Below the pieces are notes generated by a model that worked only from the letters and a program-made list of their open reading frames with translations, had not been told where the DNA came from and made no database searches. A DNA stretch of 64,000 nucleotides from Rhynchopus sp. YZ270_cl-10 (lineage: Eukaryota; Euglenozoa; Diplonemea; Diplonemida; Diplonemidae), in NCBI GenBank assembly GCA_964035575.1, contig OZ037880.1:310001-374000 (forward strand). Direction: 5' to 3'. The stretch's first letter is position 1. The number at the start of each line of letters is the position of its first letter. Both the position numbers and the translations under genes were made by a program. Positions 10,671-21,925 of this stretch are shown here, piece after piece.

Positions 10671-11378
10671 TTACGGAACAGGAACGGCGGGGACCCACTC
10701 ATCCCTGACACAGACACCACAGGTAAGACCACCTGGTCCACGGCCAATGCAGTTGTTGGTGCGGCAAGATCCCTGCCACCTGCAGAAGTCGAGCAGCTCG
10801 TTGTCGTGGCAGTCAGTTGGGTTGTTGAAAGTGGCACAGTCTGTGCTGGGACCTCTGTGCAGAACAAAGGCAGACCACTCAACAGGTCCGGGAGTGAAGA
10901 AGGTCTCCTGCTGTCCACTCAGGACAGGCTTCCTGAACGACGTCATGCGGTGGTTGGCACCTCCAGACACTCCAGTCACGAAGTCAGGTGCACAGCGTGT
11001 GCGCTCCCATCCGTGCAGTGCAAGGAACGCAGGCAGGCCTCCCCTCTCAGACTGGCACTGTGCACATTCGTAGATCAGAACGTACGCATCACAGGTCTTT
11101 CCTGTTGGGGGACAGGCATAGCGGATTGGCGAGTTCGCAGCCAAGGTGTGCAGGGGCACGTCCAGCAACCCACCACTCATGTGTGGTGGCACGTTCCTGA
11201 GCTCTGAACCTCGCACATCTAACCAGGCAGGTGCGCCGTCGTGAATCCACGTGATTGTGGCACCACCTGCAATGTTCTGAACAGCACAGCCAGTGTCTCT
11301 TCCTGCACATTCACTTGCAATACCATTGTTACAGACACACGCACCTAAGGAAAGCGCAGCTGCGAGGGTTGCAAGCAT
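10671..11378 (-). CDS. Secreted cysteine-rich protein, array copy 5
   Basis: Single exon, 235 residues. The signal peptide MLATLAAALSLGACVC has LAAA like copy 1, against LATA in copies 2-4. It has ITWIHDG (Trp) with PPTGKTC (Lys), a mosaic of the two variant sets. It is the first copy in the direction of transcription. Its 5' leader differs from the others: the acceptor-like AG lies in ATAATCAG about 40 bases before the ATG. Secreted, function unknown. Confidence 0.82.
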   Translation of the reverse strand: MLATLAAALSLGACVCNNGIASECAGRDTGCAVQNIAGGATITWIHDGAPAWLDVRGSELRNVPPHMSGGLLDVPLHTLAANSPIRYACPPTGKTCDAYVLIYECAQCQSERGGLPAFLALHGWERTRCAPDFVTGVSGGANHRMTSFRKPVLSGQQETFFTPGPVEWSAFVLHRGPSTDCATFNNPTDCHDNELLDFCRWQGSCRTNNCIGRGPGGLTCGVCVRDEWVPAVPVP

Positions 11379-11603
11379 TTTTGAATAAAGTCAAACAACA
11401 GTTGTGTAAAAACCTGATTATTTCTATTTGGAAATGGGGGAAGGGACCTACACCACCCACAATCTCAAACACAAACACCCCCCCTACACTTTTATTTGCG
11501 TTGTTTTCCTCCACACATTCTTCCCTACTCCCCCCCTACCCACAACTCTTTTTTTTCCTTCAGGAATAATTTGTGGGACCACCCCATTCCATCTACCACT
11601 GCC

Positions 11604-12965
11604 TTATGAAAGCGCCCGTCGGTCTTCTTCTTTGTTTGGAAGCTGCGATGAAGGAACGTCCTCGCCTCGACGGATCTTGGTGAGAATCTCCTTGTTACGC
11701 ATGACGACTTCGGGTGGGGGGAGGTGGGCGACTCCTTTGTGATGAAGCGGGCTTCCTGCGGGCAGCCTGCCGTGCCGGGAGCTAATAGACATCGACGCAA
11801 GGGGAAGATGAGGGAAGGTAGGCTCCTCAGACTCCCACCCAATCCGCTCTGTCACCACGTCGCCATTGTGGTTCACTGGCGCCGTTATCACACCATCACA
11901 CCCCCCCATATGGTTCACATACGTCGGAGTAAACTGCAACTTCACAAACCGCGTTTTCCCAAACATCATTGTATCCTTATACAGCCACGGCTTGCATCTT
12001 CCCCAAATCCTCATCTGCTCCAGGTTACTCTGAAACACTAGGCTTGAGTCGCAATGGTGCGGAATGTACGAACTCTTAGGGCTAATCAAAGGAATTCTCT
12101 GGTATTTCTGAAGCGACCGTTGCAAGAACTGCTTGGGCCCCAGCAAGGCAAGAAGGCGGGCGTAGGTTGTAGGCGAGCGGAGACCACCTTCCCAGAAGAA
12201 GCTTTCTCCCTTCATGATAGTGTGCCCAGTCAAGGTGTCCACGAAGGAGTACCCACGGACCCTTTTGTGTTCATTGTAGAGATCCTTCATGAGACTGACG
12301 TGGTTGTCGTAGTACGCCAATGCAGGGAGGCTAGGGAACCCCAGCACCTCGCGGTTGAATGCAAGCGCCTGTTCGCTTTCCTCCCACATCCCAATCGGGA
12401 GGCACCGGACCGAAGGGTGCAACACATCGTTCATCAGTGCATTGTGTATCAACGGGTGTGCCGGAACAGTTTCCGTCTCTTCGCGAGAAACGAAGGCCAT
12501 CATTTGAAGTGAGTTTGAGTTTTCCCCGACGGTGGTGGTAGTATCATTGTGCTGCCACATGATCATGAGGACGGGGGTGCTTCCATCCGCGCATTTGACG
12601 AGGTGGAGGTCGTCTGAGGCAACCAGGTCGCGCATGGCGTCGTAATTCGCAAACCCGCCAATGACAACTGCGGCAGAGTTTGTAAATTGAAAGGGAACCG
12701 GCATTGGGCCGCACGACGTAGGGTGGTACCCCGTCAGCGGGTGGGCCTGGAAGATGGGCGCATCATTGGCCTGCACCTTCGCCAGCTCCTCCTCCCCCAT
12801 TTGGATCTTCTCCTCCCACGTCTTCCGGATGATCTCGCGCACCTCCTCACGCGTGAAGCGCTCCTCTTCTAGTTCCTGCGGCTTTTTCGGCTCCCCAGAG
12901 TTCCCTCGTTTTGCACACCCAAGTGCGCATCTCCGAACTGTACGGCACGCTACCGAGGAGAACAT
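11604..12965 (-). CDS. Acetoacetate-decarboxylase-superfamily-like protein, possibly mitochondrial
   Basis: Single exon, 453 residues. The N-terminus (MFSSVACRTVRRCALGCAKR) is basic and lacks acidic residues, as in mitochondrial presequences. A charged helix follows (about residues 30-65). The central part has the pattern of the acetoacetate decarboxylase beta-barrel family, including EQALAFNREVLGFPSLPALA, which matches the usual alternating 'A..REI.GFPK' segment. The family's catalytic Lys cannot be assigned with confidence, so decarboxylase activity is not claimed. The C-terminus is proline-rich and charged. A pyrimidine tract ending CCCCCCCATCAG lies 15 bases before the ATG and supports this start. 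The family call is a resemblance judged by eye. Confidence 0.7.
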   Translation of the reverse strand: MFSSVACRTVRRCALGCAKRGNSGEPKKPQELEEERFTREEVREIIRKTWEEKIQMGEEELAKVQANDAPIFQAHPLTGYHPTSCGPMPVPFQFTNSAAVVIGGFANYDAMRDLVASDDLHLVKCADGSTPVLMIMWQHNDTTTTVGENSNSLQMMAFVSREETETVPAHPLIHNALMNDVLHPSVRCLPIGMWEESEQALAFNREVLGFPSLPALAYYDNHVSLMKDLYNEHKRVRGYSFVDTLTGHTIMKGESFFWEGGLRSPTTYARLLALLGPKQFLQRSLQKYQRIPLISPKSSYIPHHCDSSLVFQSNLEQMRIWGRCKPWLYKDTMMFGKTRFVKLQFTPTYVNHMGGCDGVITAPVNHNGDVVTERIGWESEEPTFPHLPLASMSISSRHGRLPAGSPLHHKGVAHLPPPEVVMRNKEILTKIRRGEDVPSSQLPNKEEDRRALS

Positions 12966-13618
12966 TTCCCTCTCTATCTCCTGATGGGGGGGTAGGTTTT
13001 CTCATAGTATATCGTATGGATTCCGATAAAAATAAATTGATTTTGAAAAAAGATGAAAAACCCCGCGTATCTTGGTACCTGATGCACCGGGTGGACCCCC
13101 GACCATGCTGTGTACGGCTCGCATTTAGTTTTCACCTCTCTTAGGACTACAAAAGAATTCCCGCATACCCCCTCCGGGCCAATGGAGAAGAAATACAGAT
13201 GGCACACTCTTCATCTATCTGTGGCAAGATATTTGATATCAAGCAGTTGAGAGCGTGCAATATAAAACCCTATTACAGAAGCTGAAAAATGCGTCAAAAA
13301 AACATCAGAAAGCGAGAGAAAAAAACAATTTTTTGGGTTTATCATTACTTTGTTGAGTGAACTTAGGAGAAGGGGAATGGAGGGGTATCTTGCACTAATT
13401 TTTTCAACCCAAGAGAGCTGGCAATTGGATTGTGGTTAAAATATGCAGATACACTAGCCTTAAAAAGTGACGGAACAAAATGTAAAAAGTGCTTCCATCC
13501 CTTTTGCAGAATTGGGCCAAAAAAAATCAGATGCTAACTAATCAGATTCATTTAAAAAAAAAGCAAAACAAAAAGAACTTTATTTTGTAAAATGAAAGAT
13601 AAGGCAGTCAGGTTAGTC
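12966..13618. other. Intergenic region
   Basis: 653 bp separate the LRR gene from the decarboxylase-like gene. Apart from the acceptor tract beside the decarboxylase-like gene, I see no coding or structural signal. Confidence 0.55.
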
Positions 13619-16528
13619 TTACGCCGTAGAACCTCGTTTCTTTCGTAGGGTTTTAGAGGATCGTCTTTCGGTTGTTTGAGGAGTTTTCATCTTTTCTTTT
13701 GATTTCCGCTCAAGGTCTTGGACACGCAGCTGTATTTTGTGTTTTTTTGTGTTAGCTTTTTGTTGTAACAACTACTTTACACCTGGTATAAAGATCTGTA
13801 CACAATGCACCCAATCGGCAAGCCTTTTTTGTACGATTTGCACTGTACCACATACCTCAGCCTTCGCAAGCTCCTCGGCAAGCTTCTTCGCAACCGCCTC
13901 TGCGTCTGTCCGCTCCTTCGACGCTTGTCGCAGCTCCTGTTGCAGGGCCCCGGTCTCCTTGTCGGTATCTGTTGAAAGATAACGATTTTTTTTTTGTCAA
14001 CAACCGCTTTACGCCTTAGTTCACCGTTAGGGTGACTCAAATGTTTTTGTTTTAATGGTTTTCAAGAAACCCCTACAACATGGCTGAAGGTTGCATTTCT
14101 TGTGTCCCCCACACCAATTTTACAATGTTTTTAAAGGGACATACTGCCTTCGAGAGGATTGTTCGCCACCTCAACATCCCTCTCAATCCGTGCAAGCTCC
14201 TTCTTTATCCGCGCAGCTTTCTCCTCCTCTGTTTTGATCTTCGTTTCGATCTTGCGGCGGATGTTTTCGAGACGCTGCTTCTGCCGCTGAAGGTCCTCAC
14301 CACGCACTGCAAGCGCCTCATCCCCTTTCGCACGCTGCATTGCCGTATTGGCCACACGCTCCTCCAAATCCTTCACATTCTGCGCAAACGTCGCAACCTG
14401 CTGCTTTATATGCTCCTTCCTCTGCGTGAGATTCTCCTGCATCACCTCACGACGTTTAATCTCCTGCACAATATCCTCTTGTGTTCCGTGAAGCGTAGCT
14501 TCATCTACCTTGAGACTGTCAATTTGGGAGAGAAGTCTGGGGGCAGCTTGTTTACGCCATTTTGCAACGTTGTTTTGAAGGGAAGTACCAATACGGGAGA
14601 AGCTTTTGAAGGAGAAGTCGTTGTAGGTGAAGTCAAGCTCGAGGAGTGTCGTGTTGAGGCGTAGTGCTTCGGCAATGCTGTCGCCAGAGAGCTTGAGGTA
14701 GTTCTGGCGGACGCAGAGGTTCTGGAGCTGTCGGTTGTTCTGCAACATGGTTGCAATGGCAGCGCCGCCAGCATCGCAGATCTTATTGTTCCCAATGTCT
14801 AAATGCTTCAATGTAGTGTTCGCATGCAGCGCCGCCACCAAAGTGATAATCCCTTCATCCCTCAACAGATTGTCATTCAACTCCACCCGGGTCAAGCTTG
14901 ACTGGCTGCACAACGCATCAGCTAGGCATGCACCCTGCTCGGGGCCAATATCGCAGCGAGAAAGGGTCAGGTGTTGTAGGGACCTGTGTGTTGTTAGCAT
15001 TGAAAGCAAAATCAAAGAAAAGTTTATAAGATGATCCTAAGCCTCTCGTGCTTAGTCACCTTATCATATTCGTTATCGCACAGCATCAGCTGCATCAAAA
15101 AAAGATCAATTTCAAAGAGAAAAAGAGGTGCTGATAAATGCTAAACTCCGTATCTTATGTCGGGTTAAAATGTGTGGATGCGAGAGGGGATGTGGGTGTA
15201 CCGTGTGTCGCGCATGGCTGCAGCAATTTCGGAGCAGGCGTGCCCGCATTCGTTGCCGTCGAGCTTGAGGACACGCAGGGAGCGTTCGATGCGGATGATG
15301 TTGCCGAGCCACCTAAAGAGGGTTGGGGAAATGGATTGAGTGTTCACATGTCCAAAAGAGTCTGACAAAAGGACTCCCTACGCCGAGCTAAAAAACAAAT
15401 GACATACGTGAACCCCGCAGTTTTGATATTATTATGGGACAGATTGAGCACTTCGAGCTTGTCTGCGGGACATTGCTCGGCAGATTTGAGGGTTTGCGCA
15501 AGGACGGAGAGGCCCTTATCACGTAGATCGTTGCGTTCGAGATTGAGAGATTTGACCTCTGTTGTAACGAGTACGTGCCCAAGCGCGGTGCACGCCTCCC
15601 AGCCTAGGTTGTTCGACCCTAGGTCCAGCTCCGTCAGCGACCTGTTCCCTTCCAATCCCAGGGCCACGAGGTGCAGGCCCTCATTCCCCAGACCATTGGC
15701 ACCGAGGTGCAAGGACGCTAGCGTGCTGTTCACAGCAAGCGCACGCCCCAACGCCCGCGCCCCATTCACCCCCAAATGGTTGCGATTGATCCCCGACAGC
15801 CCACTCAGGTCAAGGCTCGTCACAGTGTTGTTCGCCTCCAACGCCTCGGCAATCTTCTCCCCTCCTATCGAACCAATATCATTGCTCTTCAACGCGACGT
15901 GAACGAGAGCGTCGTTTACCATCAACAATTCGGCTATTTTAATCGCGCCGGCATCCTTTAGAGAATTTCCTGATAAATCTAGAATCGAAAAATGCTCATT
16001 TTCTGCCAAAATACTGGCAATACACTCTGCAGAGTGGTGACCTAGCCCGTTTTCTTTGAGGCAGAATTGAAGACCTTTACAGTTTTGGGAGAGGAGCTGG
16101 ATGTAACGGCATTCTCGTTTCTTTGAGACCTGCAGGCCTTGGTCTTTGCATTTCGCACGGTAGAGCTCAGCCACTTCGGAGATGCTGAGGTGCACCTTTT
16201 CTTCGTCTTCTTGCGTCAGAATATGCTTTGCAATAAGCTCCTCGAATGACGTATACGAAGCGACATACGCCATGCCCGGTGGCAACGGTCTCGGCAGAAT
16301 ACTGTCCTGCTCCTCCGCATTGCTAATGAAACGCAATGTGTTCTTCTTCTTCTGAGGTGCCGGCAACGAAGACAAATTCGAAGACGCAGAATTTGGCCTC
16401 AAATTCGACGGAGGTCTCGGTGGATTTGCACCCTGCACGGCAGCAGAATTCGGCCGTTTTCGTAAATTTTGCGCTTTAGATGGGGACGGAGACACACCCC
16501 CCATCACATCTCGCAGTTGTACCTGCAT
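13619..16528 (-). CDS. Ribonuclease-inhibitor-type LRR protein with C-terminal coiled coil, five exons
   Basis: Exons are 16528-15408, 15312-15202, 14983-14145, 13968-13856 and 13729-13619. All four introns are GT-AG (donors GTATGT, GTACAC, GTATGT, GTATGT) and the phases join without a shift, giving 764 residues. Residues 1-100 are disordered and Ser/Pro/Asn-rich. From about 150 to 560 there are many 28-residue leucine-rich repeats of the ribonuclease-inhibitor/NLRC type, for example LDLSGNSLKDAGAIKIAELL and LNLSHNNI. From about 570 to 730 there is a long charged coiled coil, then a basic tail ending KKRGSTA. Such proteins are usually scaffolds; flagellar and cytoskeletal examples are common in protists, so that role is plausible but unproven. 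Intron 2 contains an H1 hairpin repeat. Confidence 0.88.
15028..15062 (-). repeat. Hairpin repeat H1 inside an intron
   Basis: A textbook copy: on the minus strand GGTGA, stem CTAAGC with GCTTAG, loop ACGAGAG, then TCATCTT. It lies wholly within intron 2 (14984-15201) of the LRR gene, in the sense orientation. Confidence 0.8.
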
Positions 16529-16849
16529 TGTTTCTTTTATTCAAATTATATTAAACAGAAGAGACAGAGATAGATAGAGGATATACCTAAAAATGAAAAA
16601 GAGTGTTTTTTTTGTGTAAATGTTCTGAAGCGAAGAGAGGTAAAGTGAAGCGGGGTGGGTAGTAAAGATCAGGGTTTGAGAGGAAAGTGTGAGGGGGGTG
16701 GGTGGGGTGGGGGGGTGGGGGGTGGGGTGTCTATCTTTATTGTGTTGAGGATAACCGTCGCTCTTGTGTTTGGTCGTATCAATGTCGAAAGACAGATTTC
16801 ATTTTGGGGGGTATTTTTTGTGTACAGAAAAGTGGAGCTTTGCACGGAA

Positions 16850-17050
16850 GGGGGGGGCACAGCTGAGATATTAATTGGTAGGATAGTGGTTCTTAGTCAC
16901 ATTGGTTGGGAAGTAGCTTTTTTCGAAAGTTTTTGTGCTTCCCTTCGACTCACCAATCAGCCGGCTCCCCGGGTCCTGGTCCCGGTCCCAGTCCGGCTGA
17001 GAATAACCGGGTCCCCGGTCCCGGGGACCCGAGTATTCCCAGCAAGGGGG
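16850..17050. repeat. Patchwork of two dispersed repeats
   Basis: 16870-16955 is shared with 34610-34705 (core GTGGTTCTTAG, GGGAAGTAGC and CCCTTCGACTCACC). 16964-17040 is shared with the GC-rich element at 2835-2968 (CCGGCTGAGAATAACCGGG). One repeat seems to be nested in the other, since CACAGCTGAGA, an end of the GC-rich element, lies just left of the first block. Confidence 0.55.
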
Positions 17051-18280
17051 GAGGGTCAACTACACTGTATCAAGTTGTTTCATATACTAACTATTCTACT
17101 GAATAGAAGGTGTACTGTATCAAAAAAAAAAGTAATCATAGAAAAGAATGGAAATTTTCATTGAAGGCATCTTCATTGGGACACCTCTCGAGAAAAGGCT
17201 AGGATTGCACAAAAAAATAGTAATTTTTGAAACGTGCTAAAATGCATCTCAGTCGAGCTTGTGCAAAGGGTGGGATGTGGGAGAAAAATAAAGTACCACC
17301 TTATTCCGTGAGGGGGTGTTGTGTTGGCAGCTACAAAAGTACGGAGAGAGGGAGAGAGAGAACGAAAGAAAAGTTGAAAGTGCAAAACGCCTCACCCGCT
17401 TTATAAACCACTGCAAAGGACAGCGCAGTGAAAGCAAAAAAAAGTTGGAAGGATGCACCTGAACAAAAACACTGTACTAAGTCACTTCAAAGCGATTGGG
17501 TTTTGTTCTCAAAAAATGTCACCTCGTGGAAAAGGCGAGGGCAACCACTACAGTATACCTCAACACTGGAAAGAATGGCAACGAAGAGACAAATAAGGAA
17601 GCGTTCTGGTCTGGTTCTCACTTTTTTAAAATTATTTTTTGTACAAAAGAACTCTCCTTCGATTCTGTGTGCACTGTAAAGTGCGCAGAATCGCTCAGCT
17701 CTATTTCTGCTCAAAACAAACAAAAAAAAGTTGAACGACAAATCCCTCTGTACCTTGGTGCGTGACCAAGAAGAGAAAAAACTTGATGAACGCGCATCTC
17801 CATGCCAAAAAAAGTGAAATTGAATAGTACAAACGCCTCTGGGGCGCTGAGAAAACAAAAAAGAGAAGTGGAAAGTGCAAACACAAAAAAGATCGGGTCT
17901 TTATTTTGTGCGCAATGGGGGAGGTCCTCCTTTTTTTTTCATAAAAAAAGGAGGGCTGTGATAATACAGAGAACAAAATGAACTTTATTAACATGGAGAC
18001 ACAAGGCGGATGCGGGCACTGCTGCCCACCTCCACCAAGCTGTCCCGAATGGCTGCAGACTATCCAACAATTGTGGCACTTCTTCGGAAGGGGTTACCCG
18101 TGTGAAGGGATTGAACATGCTTGACTAAATCAAACATAGAGTTGGACTGTGGAAACAGCACTCTGTTTTATATGTAACGAACGGAGCGTTGCCGATTACC
18201 AGTATCAAGAGAGAGGTCCAATGTGTACCTCAAAAGGAAAGGAGAATACTTGAGAGTTAAAGAGAAAAAAATTGCTGAAT

Positions 18281-18298
18281 TGTGTCCTCTCGTACACA
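18281..18298 (-). repeat. Hairpin repeat H1b with the closest match to the sarcin-ricin core
   Basis: On the minus strand the stem is TGTGT with ACACA and the loop segment reads GTACGAGAGGAC, which matches 11 of the 12 universal sarcin-ricin loop bases (AGUACGAGAGGA) except the leading A. Confidence 0.65.
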
Positions 18299-18341
18299 TC
18301 TTCAGATCCTCTGCTTAAAAAGCAGAAGATAAAAACTACTG

Positions 18342-21300
18342 TTATTCCCACTGTACTGAGACTGCTTCTTCGATTGCGTCGTCTGTCTTCTCCGACTTAC
18401 ACTCTTCACCCTGTTGGGTGAGGCTGTTCACATAGCCACTGCGGCTGTTGCTGATATCTAGCCGTGTACCCTCTGTGGAGTTGGGCTCGTCGTGACACAC
18501 AGCACCAGGCACACTGCTGAGCACCGGGATCGCTTTGTTGAGGAGGAAGGACTGCATCTGTTCAATGCGCACCTCACTGTTGGGGCGTTTTGTTCTTTTT
18601 TTTTGTGCATTTTTTTTGGGCATACCTGTCCTTTCTCCTTTTGAAGGTGCGGCAGCTCTTCAACTTCGTCCAGTTCAGTGGGTTCACGGTGCCGTCCTCA
18701 GGCGTTGCGAGCGAATCGAGGGTCTGGTTTTCGTTGTATTCTTTTTCCAAGCGGAGGCGCTCGCGTTTGAGTGAGAAGAGCCAAAGGCGGTTGTAGTAGG
18801 AGGCAAGGATCTCACGCTTGCAGGTGCGTGCGATGAGGGACTGTACCTGTGCACGGAGCTTCACGGTGCGTTCACAACGTTTGTCATGACCGTGCTTTTT
18901 GTAGACCCATTTGAGCCAGGTGGAATAGAAGAACCGGAGCCTCGCAATGTCGTCGCCCGCAACAAGACCCAGCATTGTCACTGCGTTCTGCTGATGCGCC
19001 ACTTCGGACCCTCCTTCCGTTTCCGTATCGCTCTCCATCCCTGTCACTGCCTTCAAAATCCATGGATGCAAAAGAAGTTTCAACGCAGAAGGGCGCGCAG
19101 CAGCATCAAACTGCAGACAAGACCGCATCAATGCTGTCAAATCCTTATCCCCGTCAACACACTCCGGAAGAACAAACACAGTATCCTTCTGCGCTGTGGA
19201 GACCATCGTGAGATACTCTATCTGAGTCTCAAAGAGATAGGCAAATGGGGCAGCCCCGGTGAGCATCTCCAGAATCGTGGCCCCCAAGGACCAGATGTCG
19301 ACAGACTCGGTGTATTCATTCTGCATGATAACCTCAGGCGCCATCCACATCGGTGTGCCGACAATAGATTTCCGCTTAGGCTGCAAACCTCCGAGCAGGG
19401 TAGCCGCACCAAAGTCACCTAGCTTACATTCTCCACCGACAGTGATGAGGATATTTGCTCCTTTGATGTCCCTGTAGAGCGGAGAAAAAAATCAGAGAAA
19501 AAAAAAGGGGTTCATACCGATGAATGATGGACTGCGAATGGAGGTATCGTACTCCTATCAGGATCTGCCGTGTGTAGTAGCATGTGGTCCCCACACTCAG
19601 AGCGCCAAATTGTGTGAGCAGATCTGACAGCGAACCTCCCGGAACGTACTCCATAAAGATGTTCATAGAGTCTCCAGAGCGCTCTGTAAAGAAGTACTTC
19701 ACGATGTTCGGGTGGTCCAAGGTCTTCATGGTCTGGATTTCAAGCTGGATCTTCGCAAGCTTTGTTTTTATATCCGGATCCATTCTGTTGAATTGGATAT
19801 TCTTCACTGCCATAAGCTCGCCTGTTGCGGTGTTGAGACCGATATGCACCTTACCAAAGCCACCTTGTCCTATGAGGGCACCCTTCTTCCATTTGCACGC
19901 CTGCGATTTTCGATGTTTTGGAGAAATATTGGTTGATACAGACTGCGAGATAGTACCGTACAGCTTTCCTGAAGGAAATTCATGTCGACGCCAGCTTCCG
20001 TCATCACTGTCTTCTTGACCGCTTTGTGAACCAGTTTTGCCTTTGCAGGATGCGCAGAGAAGGACCCGTTGAAACCTTACTGGAGGTGCCGGAGGAGGTG
20101 ATTGAGGCGGTTTTGAGAAAAGCGAATATCTGTTTTGCGCCTGCGGGCTGGTTCGATCGATATCTGGGTAGCTGTTGTGGGAGGAGTTGGACCCTGCGTT
20201 GTCGTCGAAGTTGTCATCCTCCACCTCAGCACCACACTGTGTGCAGAGGTTTTTCCCTATCATTTCAGACGGCTCCATGAGCATCATCTGTGTACCATCA
20301 AAGTTTCGCGAATAGCTTGACGTCGCCTTCTTGTCTTTTTCCTGCGAATTATCAGATGAAATAGAAAATGCGCGCCGGTCGGAACTAAACCCGTTATCAG
20401 CCTGTTTGATGTTATTGTTGTTGTTGTTGTTGTTGTTGTTGTTAGTATTCAGGGGTGCTTTCAAATCATGATACGAAACAGCTTTCTTCAATGAGCCATT
20501 CGAAAAAGTTTTCTTCAGGCAAGATTTGGAGCCAACCTTAGTAAGGCATTCCTCAGCGTTGGAGACAATGGCATGCGGGATGTTCTCTTCGTATTCGTTT
20601 TCAATAAGCAGCGTTTTTCTGAGAGACGCCCTACTACTCTGCCTGGACCCTCTCCGCTGTGATTTGTACTTCTTCGCGATGCGCGTGCGTTCTTGAAATT
20701 GCTGTGAAATAAGCTTTTTTAGGTACGCCGCTTTGGCTGCAACATCCTTCGCCCCGCAACCCGCTGCAAGAAACATCCCCACCACCAGGACAACACCAGC
20801 ACAACTCTTCCACAAATCAACCATATCGGTCTGCGGCTCTTCAGGCGCCTCATACGACAGCAAAAAATAGGTTGTGAAGAAGATGCCCCATACTGCGTCC
20901 ACCACACTCAACAGCACCGCGCTTGGACGGCACCCAACGGCATTGGACGCTATCTCGGAGGACGCTCTTCTGAGTAGCAGGCTTCCTCTTTTAGGTCGGG
21001 TCTGCTCTGGACAGAAGATGCATCCTTCTTCAGCGCATTGTGCGTTGTGCATTTCCCGATGGACCTGGAGTGACCTAGAATAAGACCGCGATTCTTGAAA
21101 CTGAACTCCAAGAAGGTGGCTAACAACAAAGAAGGCAAGGCTAAAGCCTAGGTCCTGTGGTCCTAGAGAATAGCGTTGTGCGACGAAGGAGAGGGCGAAG
21201 GTTTCGAGCTCGATGATGGCGACTATGATGAATTCGGCATTGCGCAAGGAGATGGGGAGGGCAGGTGTCCCGAGGGGCTGTGGGGGCCTGTTGTGGAAGG

Positions 21301-21925
21301 ATTCGCGCCCGAAGACCTTTGTAGGGCGGATGTCTTCCGAGTCGTCGGAGGATGCGTCCGAGGTGTCGGCGGTGCTGCTGGTGTCCTCGTCATCGTTCTC
21401 AGAGGTAATGGAGAAGAACACAAACGCAAGCGTCGCTAGGCACAACACGGCAGCACCCTGCACACCAACGAGTATGCCGACAGTCTGGGTGAAAAGAAGG
21501 GTATGGGAGAGGGAGAGAATAATATGGAGATAAGATGCAGCCGTGCTTAGTCTGATTAGATTACTCAATGTTTTGTGCTTAGTCACCTTTGATGAGAGAA
21601 AAAGTGGTAGCGTACGGCTTTAAATAAATGTGCTCAGGATAATGGCTATAAGGAAGGGAAGGAGAAGTGTGGAGGGGCACAACGTGGTCCAGAGGCACCT
21701 GACAAGTGAAATGACATGTAAATCACTTGTCATCGTTTTCATTTGTCATTTCATTTGTCACGACGTGAAATTGGTCCTGGACCACATCGTGGGGGGGGAG
21801 GTGAGGGGACATACCGTTTGCAAGCTATCAGACCCATCGGAAACACAGAGGAGCAACAGCAGCGCTTCCAAAGAGGCGCATAGCGACAACATCACTGACG
21901 CAACAAGCCCCCATCGGACGTGCAT
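18342..21925 (-). CDS. Membrane-anchored MAPKKK-type (STE11/MEKK-like) protein kinase, four exons
   Basis: Exons are 21925-21815, 21484-19518, 19471-18626 and 18576-18342; all introns are GT-AG and the spliced product is 1052 residues. The N-terminus (MHVRWGLVASVMLSLCASLE) is a signal peptide or first span. About five further hydrophobic spans follow in the first 260 residues. A long disordered Ser/Asn-rich linker includes a poly-Asn run. The kinase domain is at about 569-831: glycine loop GQGGFGKV, the VAIK-type lysine in MAVK, catalytic loop HRDIKGANIL, DFG, and activation segment GTPMWMAPEV, which is typical of MAPKKKs. All catalytic residues are present. The junction between exons 2 and 3 splits the Arg codon of HRD. 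A C-terminal extension of about 220 residues has no known domain. Kinases of this class phosphorylate MAPKKs; attachment to a multi-span membrane module suggests a receptor or sensor role, which is inference. Confidence 0.88.
21485..21814 (-). other. Intron 1 of the kinase gene, with inverted repeats
   Basis: 330 bp, donor GTATGT and acceptor CTTTTCACCCAG. It contains a diverged H1 repeat (21532-21589) and a 116-base imperfect palindrome (21678-21793) whose outer arms are CGTGGTCCAG and CTGGACCACAT. Confidence 0.7.

Larger units (their letters stand above)
16529..18341. other. Intergenic region
   Basis: 1.8 kb with no supportable gene. It holds a G-rich run near 16690-16730, a patchwork repeat at 16850-17050, H2-type repeats near 17362-17432 and 17815-17845, and an H1b hairpin at 18281-18298. 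Confidence 0.6.

Noticed and set aside
7914-11073. Recurrent plus-strand frames of about 200 codons across the tandem array
   Set aside because: They are antisense shadows of the near-identical secreted-protein genes and recur only because the units are duplicated. No signal peptide or domain is present.
15028-15062. Hammerhead-type ribozyme suggested by AAGATGA beside a hairpin
   Set aside because: The required CUGAUGA core, the GAAA strand and a cleavage triplet are not present together in any copy on either strand.
18281-18298. Fragment of a 28S rRNA pseudogene suggested by GTACGAGAGGAC
   Set aside because: The similarity stops at the loop core; flanking bases do not resemble the rRNA around the sarcin-ricin loop, and other copies have quite different stems.
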